Of a stretch of DNA of 64,000 nt, positions 25,515 to 34,400 are shown in pieces. This DNA is from Roseibium sediminicola. Lineage in GTDB: Bacteria > Pseudomonadota > Alphaproteobacteria > Rhizobiales > Stappiaceae. The stretch covers positions 1 through 64,000 of the forward strand of contig NZ_JALNMJ010000023.1 of assembly GCF_023156505.1 (NCBI RefSeq), written 5' to 3'. The translations under genes were made by a program, and so were the position numbers. The notes under the pieces are model-generated. The model made no database searches and was not told the DNA's origin. It saw only the letters and a list, made by a program, of their open reading frames with translations. Each line of letters starts with the position of its first letter. The stretch's first letter is position 1.

Positions 25515-26432
25515 CTAAACACACTCCAGCACCGGCCCGGACAATCCGCTTTCCCAGCCCAGGATCGCCCGTTTGCGGGTGAGGCCCCAGTGGTAGCCGC
25601 CGAGTTTGCCGCCCTTGGCGAGCACCCGGTGACAGGGCACGACGAAGGACAGTGGATTGCGGCCGACAGCGGTGCCGACGGCACGGGACGCCTTGGGATT
25701 GCCGAGGCAGGCGGCAATATCGGAATAGGTGGTCGCCGCGCCCATCGGGATCTTTAAAAGCGTCTGCCATACGCGGATTTCGAAGTCTGTGCCGATCATG
25801 ACGATGTTGAGCGGCTGGTCTTCCTGCCATTTCTGCGGGTCGAAGACGCGCTGGGCATAGCCGGACGTTGCCTCCTGGTCCTGGACGAACTGTGCCGCGG
25901 GCCAGCGCTCACACATGTCGGTCAAGGCATTGTCCTCGTCTCCCGGATCGGCAAAGCCAAGGCCGGCGAGACCCTTGTCCGTCGCCATCACCAGCACCTG
26001 GCCGAAGGGCGAGGGATGGAAGCCATGGGCGATCTTCAGCCCGGCGCCGCGGTTGCGATAATCGCCCGGCGTCATGGCTTCATGGGTAACAAATAGATCG
26101 TGCAGCCGGCCGGAACCGGACAGGCCGACCTCGTAGGTTGCGTCGAGCACGCTGGCGGAGTCGCGCAGGAGCGCCTTGGCGTGGTCCAGCGTGATCGCCT
26201 GCAGGAACTGTTTCGGCGTCAGCCCGGCCCAGCGCGAGAACACCCGCTGCAGCTGGATCGGCTGCATGCCGACTTCCTTGGCCAGCTGCTCCAGGCTCGG
26301 CTGTTCGCGCCAGTCTTCTGTGATCCGCTTCAGCGTCTGGCGGACGACGCCATAGTTCTCGGCGGCTTCCGCGCCGACCGAGATCGGCGTCGGGTCGGAG
26401 GTCAGGCTGGCAAGGTCGATGGCTCTGGTCAT
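25515..26432 (-). CDS. AraC-type regulator fused to methylated-DNA-cysteine methyltransferase (Ada-like)
   Basis: 305 residues. N-terminal half is an AraC-type helix-turn-helix (LEQLAKEVGMQPIQLQRVFSRWAGLTPKQFL, then ATYEVGLSGSGRLHDLF). The C-terminal half is an O6-alkylguanine-DNA alkyltransferase with the acceptor Cys in the PCHR motif (FVVPCHRVLAKGG) and the helix TTYSDIAACLGNPKASRAVG. The zinc/phosphotriester N-terminal domain of E. coli Ada is missing, so it should repair O6-methylguanine but not sense phosphotriesters. ATG at 26432; the frame extends upstream to 26591 without conservation. Confidence 0.9.
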   Translation of the reverse strand: MTRAIDLASLTSDPTPISVGAEAAENYGVVRQTLKRITEDWREQPSLEQLAKEVGMQPIQLQRVFSRWAGLTPKQFLQAITLDHAKALLRDSASVLDATYEVGLSGSGRLHDLFVTHEAMTPGDYRNRGAGLKIAHGFHPSPFGQVLVMATDKGLAGLGFADPGDEDNALTDMCERWPAAQFVQDQEATSGYAQRVFDPQKWQEDQPLNIVMIGTDFEIRVWQTLLKIPMGAATTYSDIAACLGNPKASRAVGTAVGRNPLSFVVPCHRVLAKGGKLGGYHWGLTRKRAILGWESGLSGPVLECV

Positions 26433-26531
26433 GGTCGTCTCATCACGTCTCTTGATATGATCCGATCCTAGTCGGCGTGGAAGCTCCGCGCGACCCGATT
26501 TGCGATCCCAATGACAACACGCCTCCTCCTC

Positions 26532-26655
26532 CGTCATCCCGGACACAGCGCAGCGAAGATCCGGGATCGGAGAGCCGAGGCGCGTCCGCAATCATTCAGC
26601 CGACAGCTCAAGGGCCCCCGGTCCCGGCTCGCGCTTCGCTTGGCCGTGACGATGG
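26532..26655. repeat. Palindromic intergenic repeat, family B copy 5
   Basis: Begins cgtcatcccggacacagcg, contains gatccgggatcgg and cccggtcccggctcgcgc, and ends ttggccgtgacgatgg. It lies between the Ada-like gene and the convergent end of the Lrp gene region. Confidence 0.8.
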
Positions 26656-26678
26656 AGGGGATGAAGGAAAACAGCTGG

Positions 26679-27140
26679 TTACCCCAACACATCCTTGAAC
26701 TCGCCGGCCGAGGCCGCCGGGCCCTTGCGCGTATTGAGCAAAAGATTGGTTTCCGTTCCCGTGATGCCCTCGATCAGGCGGATCCGGTTGAGCGCGTCGT
26801 CAAAGGCCACCAGGTCCCTGGTGGCGATGTCCAGCACCAGGTCCCATTTGCCGTTGGTCGAATGGATCGCGCGCACTTCCGTCATGGCGCTCAAGCGGCG
26901 GATCACCGGGTCGGTGTTGTGGCCGTCGACCACCACCAGGGTCACCGCCCGTATGGGCAGGTCGCGCCAGTCGTCGCGCAGAACGGCGGTGAAGCCGAGG
27001 ATCTCTCCGCTGTCGACAAGCTTATCCAGGCGCGCGCGCACCGTCGCCCGGGAGACTTTCAGGTCACTTGCCAATTCGGACACCGATCTGCGGCCATCAT
27101 GCCGCAGAAGCGAGATCAAACGCAGATCGAGATCGTCCAT
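26679..27140 (-). CDS. Lrp/AsnC-family regulator
   Basis: 153 residues: winged helix-turn-helix (DDLDLRLISLLRHDGRRSVSELASDLKVSRATVRARL) followed by the ligand-binding RAM domain (VTLVVVDGHNTDPVIRRL, HSTNGKWDLVLDIATRDL). Such proteins form octamers responding to an amino acid. Its divergence from arginase and ornithine cyclodeaminase suggests it controls arginine/ornithine catabolism in response to one of these amino acids. ATG at 27140 begins the canonical MD-x-LD opening; longer frames to 27575 overlap arginase and are spurious. Confidence 0.88.
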   Translation of the reverse strand: MDDLDLRLISLLRHDGRRSVSELASDLKVSRATVRARLDKLVDSGEILGFTAVLRDDWRDLPIRAVTLVVVDGHNTDPVIRRLSAMTEVRAIHSTNGKWDLVLDIATRDLVAFDDALNRIRLIEGITGTETNLLLNTRKGPAASAGEFKDVLG

Positions 27141-27164
27141 TTTTCCATTCCGCTCAGTTGAACC

Positions 27165-27177
27165 TATCAAAATGATA
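27165..27177. promoter_or_regulatory. Candidate Lrp operator
   Basis: TATCA-AAA-TGATA, a perfect 5-bp inverted repeat in the A+T-rich divergent promoter region between the Lrp gene and arginase. Its position, 25 bases before the regulator start, fits autoregulation and control of the arginase operon. Confidence 0.45.
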
Positions 27178-27269
27178 AATTTGGCTGCGTATTTGATCAA
27201 GTGTCCGGATTTACTCCGCCGCGGCGTTTCCGCACACTTCCGAAACTTGGATTGCAGGCGGAGTAGGAC

Positions 27270-28211
27270 GTGAACGTCGTCAAGAAACAGATAGCTCTGG
27301 TCGGGGCGCCGGTGGATGAAGGCGCAGGTCAGGCCGGTTGCCTGATGGGCCCGGACGCCTACCGCACGGCAGGCCTCGCCGAGACCCTGGAAGCGCTGGG
27401 CCACGCGGTTGCCGACCATGGCAACATCCGGCCCCTGGACATCGGCGAATTGACGCCGCCCAATCCGGTGTTGAAGAACTACAAGGCCTATGTCGCCTGG
27501 ACGCGGGCCCTGCATGCCAAGGCGGCCGAGCTTGGCGAGGGACCTGTCGTGCCGATCTATCTCGGCGGCGACCACGCGCTGGCCGCCGGCACTGTGTCCG
27601 GTCAGGCAAAGGCGGCAGCAGAGCTGGGCCGGCCGCTCTTCGTGCTATGGCTCGATGCCCATTCGGATTTCCATACGCTGGACAGCACCGGCAGCGGCAA
27701 CCTGCACGGCACGCCGCTTGCCTTCCTGTGCGGCCTGCCGGGATTTGACGATCTGCTCGGAGCGCCGTTCGAGCACACGCTGAAACCGGAAAATGTCGAG
27801 ATCCTCGGCGTGCGCTCCATCGACGATGCCGAGCGCAAGCTGCTGCTCGACCACGGCGTCGGTGTCAGCGACATGCGCCGGGTCGACGAAGCCGGCATAC
27901 ACAACCTGCTGAAACCCTTCCTGGACCGGGTGAAGGCCGCGAACGGGCTGCTTCATGTCAGTCTCGATGTCGATTTTCTCGACCCGAGCATTGCCCCGGC
28001 CGTCGGCACGACGGTCCCGGGCGGCGCAACCTTCCGCGAGGCCCATCTGGTGATGGAGATGCTCCACGACAGCGGCCTCGTCACCTCGCTCGATCTTGTC
28101 GAACTGAACCCCTTCCTGGACGAACGCGGAAAAACCGCGCGTCTCATGGTCGAGCTGACCGGCAGCCTGTTCGGCCGCCGGGTCTTCGATCGCCCGACCA
28201 GAAGCTTCTAG
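27270..28211 (+). CDS. rocF: Arginase
   Basis: Hydrolyses arginine to ornithine and urea with a binuclear manganese site. The 313-residue protein has the three metal-binding signatures: GGDHALAAG, DAHSDFHT and the late SLDVDFLDPSIAPAVGT. The N-terminal LVGAPVDEGAGQAG is the usual first strand. It starts at GTG 27270 with a ggag upstream. Followed after 10 bases by ornithine cyclodeaminase, so the pair turns arginine into proline. Confidence 0.93.
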   Translation: MNVVKKQIALVGAPVDEGAGQAGCLMGPDAYRTAGLAETLEALGHAVADHGNIRPLDIGELTPPNPVLKNYKAYVAWTRALHAKAAELGEGPVVPIYLGGDHALAAGTVSGQAKAAAELGRPLFVLWLDAHSDFHTLDSTGSGNLHGTPLAFLCGLPGFDDLLGAPFEHTLKPENVEILGVRSIDDAERKLLLDHGVGVSDMRRVDEAGIHNLLKPFLDRVKAANGLLHVSLDVDFLDPSIAPAVGTTVPGGATFREAHLVMEMLHDSGLVTSLDLVELNPFLDERGKTARLMVELTGSLFGRRVFDRPTRSF

Positions 28212-28221
28212 AGGACTTGTC

Positions 28222-29307
28222 ATGACCAAAGGCCCCATCAACCTCGCCCCGTCAGAACTCGCCTATGTGCCATTTGTCAGCGTCGACAACATGATGCGCA
28301 TGGTGCGCGCCGTTGGCGTCGAGACCGTCATGCGCGGCATCGCCGACTATATCGAAGAGGACTTTCTGCGCTGGGAAAGCTTCGACAAGATCCCGCGCAT
28401 TCCGGCCCATGCACCCCAGGGTGTGATCGAGCTGATGCCGACCAGCGACGGCAAGACCTTCGGCTTTAAATATGTCAACGGCCATCCGGGCAACACCCGC
28501 GAGGGCAAGCAGACCGTGACCGGCTTCGGGGTTCTCTCCGACCTGACCACCGGTTACCCGCTGCTGCTGACCGAAATGACGATCCTGACCGCGCTGCGCA
28601 CGGCCGCGAATTCCGCGCTGGCCGCGAAATACCTGGCGCCGAAAGGCTCGACCACCATGGCGGTGATCGGCAATGGGGCCCAGTCGGATTTCCAGTGCCT
28701 GGCCTTCAAGGACCAGCTCGGTATCACCGAAATCCGCGCCTATGACGTCGAGCCCGAGGCCAGCCTGCGCCTTGCGCGCAACCTTGCCGGGTCCGGCATC
28801 AACGTGACCATTTGCAAGACCCCGGAAGACGCCATCGAAGGCGCCCAGATCATCACCACGGCGACCGCCGACAAGAAACTGGCGACCATCCTGACCGACA
28901 ACATGGTCGGCTCGGGCGTGCACATCAACGCGGTCGGCGGCGACTGTCCGGGCAAGACCGAGCTGCACAAGGACATTCTGCTGCGTTCCGACATTTTCGT
29001 GGAATTTCCGGAACAGACCCGCATCGAGGGGGAATGCCAGCAGCTGGCCGAGGATCACCCGGTGACCGAGCTCTGGCAGGTCTATGCCGGCAAGGCCGCG
29101 GGCCGGACGTCGGAAGGCCAGATCACCCTCTTCGACAGCGTCGGCTTCGCCATCGAGGACTTCGCCGCCCTGCGCTACATCCACGACATCCTGCCGTCGA
29201 CCGGTCATTTCGAGAAACTCGACCTCCTCGCCGACCCGGACGATCCCCGCGATCTCTACGGCATGCTGCTGCGCTCCGGCGCCAACGACGACAATCAGGC
29301 CGCGTGA
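28222..29307 (+). CDS. Ornithine cyclodeaminase
   Basis: Converts ornithine to proline and ammonia with a bound NAD. At 361 residues it is typical of the bacterial OCD/mu-crystallin family. The Rossmann site is MAVIGNGAQSDFQCLAF, and the substrate region includes KYVNGHPGNTREGKQTV with the conserved basic residues and NAVGGDCPGKTEL. ATG at 28222 is preceded by agaggactt. It forms a two-gene operon with arginase and ends at a strong terminator. Confidence 0.92.
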   Translation: MTKGPINLAPSELAYVPFVSVDNMMRMVRAVGVETVMRGIADYIEEDFLRWESFDKIPRIPAHAPQGVIELMPTSDGKTFGFKYVNGHPGNTREGKQTVTGFGVLSDLTTGYPLLLTEMTILTALRTAANSALAAKYLAPKGSTTMAVIGNGAQSDFQCLAFKDQLGITEIRAYDVEPEASLRLARNLAGSGINVTICKTPEDAIEGAQIITTATADKKLATILTDNMVGSGVHINAVGGDCPGKTELHKDILLRSDIFVEFPEQTRIEGECQQLAEDHPVTELWQVYAGKAAGRTSEGQITLFDSVGFAIEDFAALRYIHDILPSTGHFEKLDLLADPDDPRDLYGMLLRSGANDDNQAA

Positions 29308-29344
29308 CCTCGTCAAAAAAACTCACGTGATTGTAGCAAACTCG

Positions 29345-29371
29345 ACCACTGCTTCGGCGGTGGTTTTTTTT
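29345..29371 (+). terminator. Rho-independent terminator after ornithine cyclodeaminase
   Basis: An 8-bp stem (accactgc/gcggtggt) closed by a TTCG tetraloop and followed by eight T. It lies 38 bases after the stop codon. Confidence 0.9.
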
Positions 29372-29414
29372 GGAAGAACGCTCCGGCAACGCCTTTTTAG
29401 TGGCATTGCAGTTG

Positions 29415-29460
29415 ACCCCACCCTAGCCCTCCCCCTTGTGAGGAGGGCTAGGGTGGGGGT
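29415..29460. repeat. Inverted repeat, family D copy 2
   Basis: accccaccctagccctcc and its complement with a one-base bulge, loop of about nine bases. It resembles the palindrome at the end of the DUF559 gene (C-rich arm with a central cta/tta). It stands alone here, in the gap of about 310 bases between ornithine cyclodeaminase and the next gene, which otherwise holds only the terminator. Confidence 0.75.
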
Positions 29461-29618
29461 GCAAAAGGGTCGGACGGAGGTCCGAAAGTGACGAAGATGT
29501 TGCGTCGGGCCTCATATCCACCTGTCCCTTCAAATTCAGCACTGGCTTTTCCTGACCTTTCCCGTGTCTACTGGCGATCCTGCGTTCAAGCCATGACCTC
29601 CCTATCCAAGGATCTTCC

Positions 29619-30170
29619 ATGTTCTCCAGACGGATTGCCCTTTTCAGCCTTGCCCTGATGACCGCCGCCTCTGCCCACGCGGCCGAACAGTATTTCGACT
29701 ACAAGGACTGGACCGTTCGTGTCGAGGCGGTCGACACCGGCGAAGACCTGCGCATCACCTGCTCGATGTGGACCGGCGGCGACGGCGACCCGACGGTCGG
29801 GTTCACGGTGTCTAACGGCGACGCCCTGCCGCCCGACTATTTTCCGGGCGTACAGCTGATGGAACGGGCTATCCGCGGTCATGCAACCGTTCTCAAGAAC
29901 GATGAAAAAGTGACATTTGTCTTCGATGACGGCGACAGCGCGCCGGCGACCGTCTACGCGGATTTCGACGAAGACGGCTTTGCCTTCGCGCAGACCAGCT
30001 TTGCTTTCGAGGACAATCAGCGTGTGCTGCAGGCCATGCAGCGGAACGGTCAGATCGACATCACCGGTCCCGGCGGCCTTGTCTATACGGCGTCTTTAAG
30101 CGGGTTCACCGCCTCCTACCGCAAGGTCGCCGAACAATGCGGCTTTCCGGTCGACGGTGTTGTCGACTGA
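29619..30170 (+). CDS. Small exported protein of unknown function
   Basis: 183 residues with a signal peptide (IALFSLALMTAASAHA, cut before AEQYFDY). The mature part is rich in Asp and aromatic residues and predicted beta-rich (YKDWTVRVEAVDTGEDLRITCSMWTGG, KVTFVFDDGD). Two Cys (in ITCSMW and EQCGF) could form a disulfide. The YKDW...C opening loosely recalls invasion-associated locus B proteins but is too weak to assign. ATG at 29619. Confidence 0.65.
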   Translation: MFSRRIALFSLALMTAASAHAAEQYFDYKDWTVRVEAVDTGEDLRITCSMWTGGDGDPTVGFTVSNGDALPPDYFPGVQLMERAIRGHATVLKNDEKVTFVFDDGDSAPATVYADFDEDGFAFAQTSFAFEDNQRVLQAMQRNGQIDITGPGGLVYTASLSGFTASYRKVAEQCGFPVDGVVD

Positions 30171-30230
30171 ATGCCACTGCAAATGATTTTCCTGCAGAAA
30201 GGCTGGGCGCCCTAGGCAACCAGTCGATTA

Positions 30231-30531
30231 GAGCATGTCGCGTTTGTTTGGGCTCATTTGATGGCGCGAAACGGTTCACTCGGCAAGGCGCGTCGCGCAG
30301 CGCGATGCGGTGCATCGGGCAAGCGGCGCAACGCTGACGATGGGCCGTTTCGCACCACCTGGAAAAGTGCGAAACTCCGGGCTTTGGCCTTCGATTGGGC
30401 CGGACAATTTTGGCCACCTGCGTCGTTGGCTTGCACTTGTGGTGGGCGACACCACGGCGTGCAAACCGCCTCGCCGGAGACCAAAATTGTCTCGGTCAAA
30501 TGAACCCAAACAAGCGCGACATGCTCTAAGG
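30231..30531. repeat. About 300-bp element with terminal inverted repeats (family C)
   Basis: The left end tagagcatgtcgcgtttgtt and the right end (complement) are inverted copies over about 34 bases with two or three mismatches. Inside, gacaattttgg and ccaaaattgtc form a second inverted pair (about 30400-30490), and gcgaaacgg/ccgtttcgc a third. No protein is encoded. The layout resembles a non-autonomous, MITE-like or large folded repeat. It fills the gap between the exported protein and the convergent penicillin-binding protein gene. Confidence 0.75.
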
Positions 30532-30550
30532 GCACGGGCGGTCAATTGCG

Positions 30551-32809
30551 TTAACCCCCGCCGAACAGGTTCCGCAAAAGGTTGAGCGGGCCGCGGCGTT
30601 CGCCGGAACCCTCGCCGCTTCCACCAATCGGTGCGGGTGGCAGGGGTTCGCTGCCGGAGCCGACATTGGCCGCCGGGACCGGTTTGCGCGGTGCGGAGAC
30701 CGTGGCCGGCAGGTTGGGCACGCCCGGCAGGTCCGCGACCGGCAAGCCGTCATGGGCCTTGTCCATCACCTCTTTCCACACCAGCGCCGGCAGTCCGCCA
30801 CCCGTGGCTTTTCTGGTCGGTGAATTGTCGTCATTGCCGAGCCAGACCGCCGTGGTCAGGTTGCCGGTATAACCGATGAACCAGGCATCGCGGAAATCCT
30901 GGCTGGTGCCGGTCTTGCCACCGGCGGGCCGGCCGCTCTCCAGGCGGGCCTTGCGCCCGGTGCCGGTCATCAGGGTCTCCGACATCATCAGGTTCATCTC
31001 GCCGACCAGGCGGCGGTCGACAACCCGGCCGCGGCCGTCTCCGGAGCGGGAATAGAGCGTCTTGCCGTCAACCGTCCTGATCCGGCGGATGACATGCGGC
31101 AGCACGCCGTAGCCGCCATTGGACAGCGGCACATAGGCGCCGGCGATTTCAAGAGGCGTGACTTCCGATGTGCCCAGCGACAAGGACAGGTTCTTCTTCA
31201 TTTCCGAGGAAATGCCGAGCCGCTTGGCCGTGGCCACCACCGTGCCGGCGCCGACCTCGTGGGCCAGCTGCGCCGCCACCGTGTTGAGCGACAGGCTGAG
31301 CGCCCGTGTCAGGGTCACCGGACCGTAATGTTCCTTGGTATAGTTCTGTGGCGACCAGTTGCCGTATCGGACAGGCCGGTCCTGGCGCACGGTCTGCGGG
31401 CTCATGCCGTTTTCCAGCGCCGCCAGATAGACAAACGGCTTGAAGGACGAACCCGGCTGGCGCTTGGCATAGACGGCGCGGTTGAACTGGCTCTTGGAAT
31501 AATCCGCTCCGCCGACCAGCGCCTTGACCGCCCCGGCCGTATCGAGCGTGACAACGGCTCCCTGGGTCACGCCGTATTTCTGCCTGTTCTCTTTCAGCGC
31601 GGCACGCAGGGCCTGTTCGGCCGCCTGCTGCATCGCCGGGTCGATGGTCGTGTCGACGATGATGTCTTTTTCAATGGAGCCGACAAAATGCGGCAGCACG
31701 TCCATGACCCAGTCCGCCGCGTAATTCTCGCTGGCGGTGGTGTAGCGCCGCACGACCTTGGCCGGTGCGGCGAGTGCGTTCTTGGCCTCGTCATCGGTGA
31801 TATAGCCCTCCTCGTTCATCGCCGCGAGCACCAGCTGGGCCCGGTCCTCGGCCAAATCCGGGTTGCGGGCGGGCGAATAGCGCGAGGGGGCCTTCAGGAG
31901 CCCGGCAATCGTCGCTGCCTCGGCGACGGTCATCAGCCGTGCGGACTTGCCGAAGTAGCGGCGCGCGGCGGCATCGACCCCATAAGCGCCCGAGCCGAGA
32001 TAGACCCGGTTGAGATACATTTCGAGGATCTCGTCCTTGGAATATTCCGCTTCCAGCCAGAAGGCGAGCACCAGTTCCTGGATCTTGCGCTTGATGGTCC
32101 GGTCCTGCTCCAGGAACAGGTTCTTGGCGAGCTGCTGGGTCAGGGTCGACCCGCCCTGCTGCAGGCGTCCGGAGGTCAGGTTGGTGACCATGGCGCGCGC
32201 CAGGCCAATCGGGTCGACGCCGAAATGGGAGCGGAATCGCCGGTCCTCGATGGCAATGACCGCGTTGGGCAGGTAGGGCGGCAATTGCTCCAGCCGCACG
32301 GCCTCGCCGCCGGTATCGCCCCGGTTGGCGATCAGCGCGCCGTTGCTGGCGACGATCTTCACGTTGGGTGGCCGCGCCGGCACCTGCCACTCAGAGGTTG
32401 GCGGCAGGAAGGCGGCGTAATAGCCGACGATGCAAACAACGGCTATGGTGCCCCAGATGCCGAGCACCATGCTCCAGTAAAGGCCACGCTTGACCAGCCG
32501 TCCAAGGGCCGTCGGCGCCTGGAAGCGGTTCTTGCGCTTGGCGGCACGCCGCTTGGCACCGGACCGTCCACTTCTGGCCTTGCCGGACCCGCCGCGGGAC
32601 GGCTTGCGGCCACCGGAGGCAGGTTTTTTGGCAGCGGTTTTCTTGGCGGTGCCGGATTTTGATGTCTTGCGGGACTTCGGTTTGGAAGAGGTCTTGCCGG
32701 AAGGCGCACTCGGCCGGTCCCGCGGGCTCAGACGCAGGTCCAGCAGGCTGCTGTCGCTTTCTCCGAATGTCGGCTCAATACGCGGCTGGCGTTTCGCCCG
32801 AGTCGCCAT
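30551..32809 (-). CDS. Class A penicillin-binding protein (PBP1A family)
   Basis: Bifunctional peptidoglycan glycosyltransferase/transpeptidase of the inner membrane. 752 residues: a long Lys/Arg/Ser-rich cytoplasmic part (about 1-98), one membrane anchor (about 110-135), the glycosyltransferase domain with IEDRRFRSHFGVDP and QGGSTLTQQLAKNL, and the transpeptidase with Ser-x-x-Lys in QPGSSFKPF, SLN in SLSLNTV and KTG in GGKTGTSQDF. The basic cytoplasmic tail is longer than in E. coli PBP1A. ATG at 32809; C-terminal Pro/Gly-rich tail. Confidence 0.92.
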   Translation of the reverse strand: MATRAKRQPRIEPTFGESDSSLLDLRLSPRDRPSAPSGKTSSKPKSRKTSKSGTAKKTAAKKPASGGRKPSRGGSGKARSGRSGAKRRAAKRKNRFQAPTALGRLVKRGLYWSMVLGIWGTIAVVCIVGYYAAFLPPTSEWQVPARPPNVKIVASNGALIANRGDTGGEAVRLEQLPPYLPNAVIAIEDRRFRSHFGVDPIGLARAMVTNLTSGRLQQGGSTLTQQLAKNLFLEQDRTIKRKIQELVLAFWLEAEYSKDEILEMYLNRVYLGSGAYGVDAAARRYFGKSARLMTVAEAATIAGLLKAPSRYSPARNPDLAEDRAQLVLAAMNEEGYITDDEAKNALAAPAKVVRRYTTASENYAADWVMDVLPHFVGSIEKDIIVDTTIDPAMQQAAEQALRAALKENRQKYGVTQGAVVTLDTAGAVKALVGGADYSKSQFNRAVYAKRQPGSSFKPFVYLAALENGMSPQTVRQDRPVRYGNWSPQNYTKEHYGPVTLTRALSLSLNTVAAQLAHEVGAGTVVATAKRLGISSEMKKNLSLSLGTSEVTPLEIAGAYVPLSNGGYGVLPHVIRRIRTVDGKTLYSRSGDGRGRVVDRRLVGEMNLMMSETLMTGTGRKARLESGRPAGGKTGTSQDFRDAWFIGYTGNLTTAVWLGNDDNSPTRKATGGGLPALVWKEVMDKAHDGLPVADLPGVPNLPATVSAPRKPVPAANVGSGSEPLPPAPIGGSGEGSGERRGPLNLLRNLFGGG

Positions 32810-32960
32810 TGATCCCTTTCCCTTGTCGATGCCGGCTAACCACCGGTTTCCCCGGTGATGATCCTAGATTGCGGCAATTTAAGGGGGCGTTAAGGCTTCG
32901 GATTTTTGCGGGGGAAGGAGCGGTTTGGATCGTGTGGCCCCGATCTATTATGCTCTTGAT

Positions 32961-33086
32961 CGTCATCCCGGACGCAGCGCAGCGAAGATCCGGGATCGGG
33001 GAGCCGCTGGCTTTCGATTTCAGGATGAAGCGGAAACGACATTTCCTCCCCGGTCCCGGCTCGCGCTTCGCTTGGCCGGGATGACG
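32961..33086. repeat. Palindromic intergenic repeat, family B copy 6
   Basis: Begins cgtcatcccggacgcagcg, contains gatccgggatcggggagcc and cccggtcccggctcgcgc, and ends ttggccgggatgacg. It is the main content of the 363-base gap between the penicillin-binding protein start and the OlsB-like gene end. Confidence 0.85.
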
Positions 33087-33172
33087 TACGAGAGGTTTGG
33101 ATAGGTGTCACCCAGGGCAAGAGGAGCGAGAACCGGGGCGACACGGTGGTTGGGATTCCGTCCGTGCCAGAC

Positions 33173-34120
33173 CTAACTGGAATAGCGGCTGGCGTCGGCG
33201 CCGTAATAGTTGACGTAGCGCGTGTTCAGTTCGGAGACCGGCATGATGATCAGGACGTCGGTGGTGCCGAACTGGTGATCGATCACGGCGCCATCGCCGA
33301 TAAAGGCGCCGAGGCGCAAGTAGCCCTTCACCAGCGGCGGCAGGGCGCGCAGGGCTTCCTTGGAGTTGATCTCGTCGGCGGCCATGCGGTTCATTTCGAC
33401 GTAGCGGTCTTGGACGGCACGAACGCGCCACTGTTCCGGCGCGCGGGCATTGTGATGCAGGAAGGACAGCTGGCCGGCCAGGGCATCGGGATTTGTGCCC
33501 TCGATAGAGGCGCAGCCGAGCATGACGTCGATGTTGTGGCGTAGCACATAGGACCAGATGCCGTGCCAGAGCAGTTCGACGGTCTTCTTGTTGCGGTAGG
33601 GCTTCAGAACACAGGAACGGCCGAGTTCCATGAAGCGCTTGTCCGGATTGGCATCGATCAGCGACTGGATGTCATATTCCGCGGCCGTGTAGAAGCCGCT
33701 GTGCCGGTTGGCGACTTCCTGGCGAAGGATCCGGTAAGTGCCGACGATTTCCGGCTTGAGGCGGCCCAGCTTGTTGCGTTTCAGCGAGGCATGATCGACC
33801 ACCAGCAGATGATCGCAATAGGCGTCGAACGGATCGGCGTCGCGCCGCGTTGCCAGCGTGTGGGCGTCCGCGATTGCCGACATTTCCTCGTAAAAGACCT
33901 GGTAGCGCAGCCGCTGCGCTTTTTTCACCTCCTTGAAGTTCCGCGCCATGCGGACTTCCAAAGAGCCGATGCGTCCAAGCGTTTCGCCTGTCTTGACCGG
34001 GGTGCGGAGGGCGGCGGTTGGGCGCTGCCCGTTGGCCATGGCGGCGCCGGGGCGCATTGCCGGTGTGAATTTGCGAACCAGTTTTCTCGGAGAAAACAGC
34101 CCTTGCCGCATTATGGACAT
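33173..34120 (-). CDS. OlsB-like N-acyltransferase (GNAT fold)
   Basis: 315 residues. The body matches the OlsB/hemolysin-like GNAT group, which transfers 3-hydroxyacyl chains from ACP to ornithine in the first step of ornithine lipid synthesis: RLRYQVFYEEM, DPFDAYCDHLLVVD, ELGRSCVLKPYR, IDVMLGCASIEGT and LPPLVKGYLRLG. The first 50 residues are variable. Without OlsA beside it, the acceptor amino acid is inferred, not shown. It lies 280 bases downstream of the hybrid histidine kinase gene on the same strand. Confidence 0.8.
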   Translation of the reverse strand: MSIMRQGLFSPRKLVRKFTPAMRPGAAMANGQRPTAALRTPVKTGETLGRIGSLEVRMARNFKEVKKAQRLRYQVFYEEMSAIADAHTLATRRDADPFDAYCDHLLVVDHASLKRNKLGRLKPEIVGTYRILRQEVANRHSGFYTAAEYDIQSLIDANPDKRFMELGRSCVLKPYRNKKTVELLWHGIWSYVLRHNIDVMLGCASIEGTNPDALAGQLSFLHHNARAPEQWRVRAVQDRYVEMNRMAADEINSKEALRALPPLVKGYLRLGAFIGDGAVIDHQFGTTDVLIIMPVSELNTRYVNYYGADASRYSS

Positions 34121-34400
34121 TCCACCCTCTTGTATTCCTTATGGGGCACACCGGCCGGTTTCACAGCTTGAAGACTGTTTCACCTGCCAATTTACCTTCG
34201 CCGGAATAGCATCCCCGGCGTTGGAAATGGTGTTTCGACCCTGCCGTAGATCATACTATTCCGACAACTGGATGACATCCGGTTTTTTTCCGGATGTTCT
34301 CCAGAGGCAAGATACCCCAGTCCGAGCGCTTTGTGAATTTGGCGCGAATTACCGGTATTTCTGCAATCTAAGGGCGAAGCGTGGCGGCTGGTTCCCGATG

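Noticed and set aside
30254..30545. Frames on both strands inside the 300-bp repeat with similar peptides
   Set aside because: The similarity arises because the element is an inverted repeat; there are no ribosome sites and no family features.
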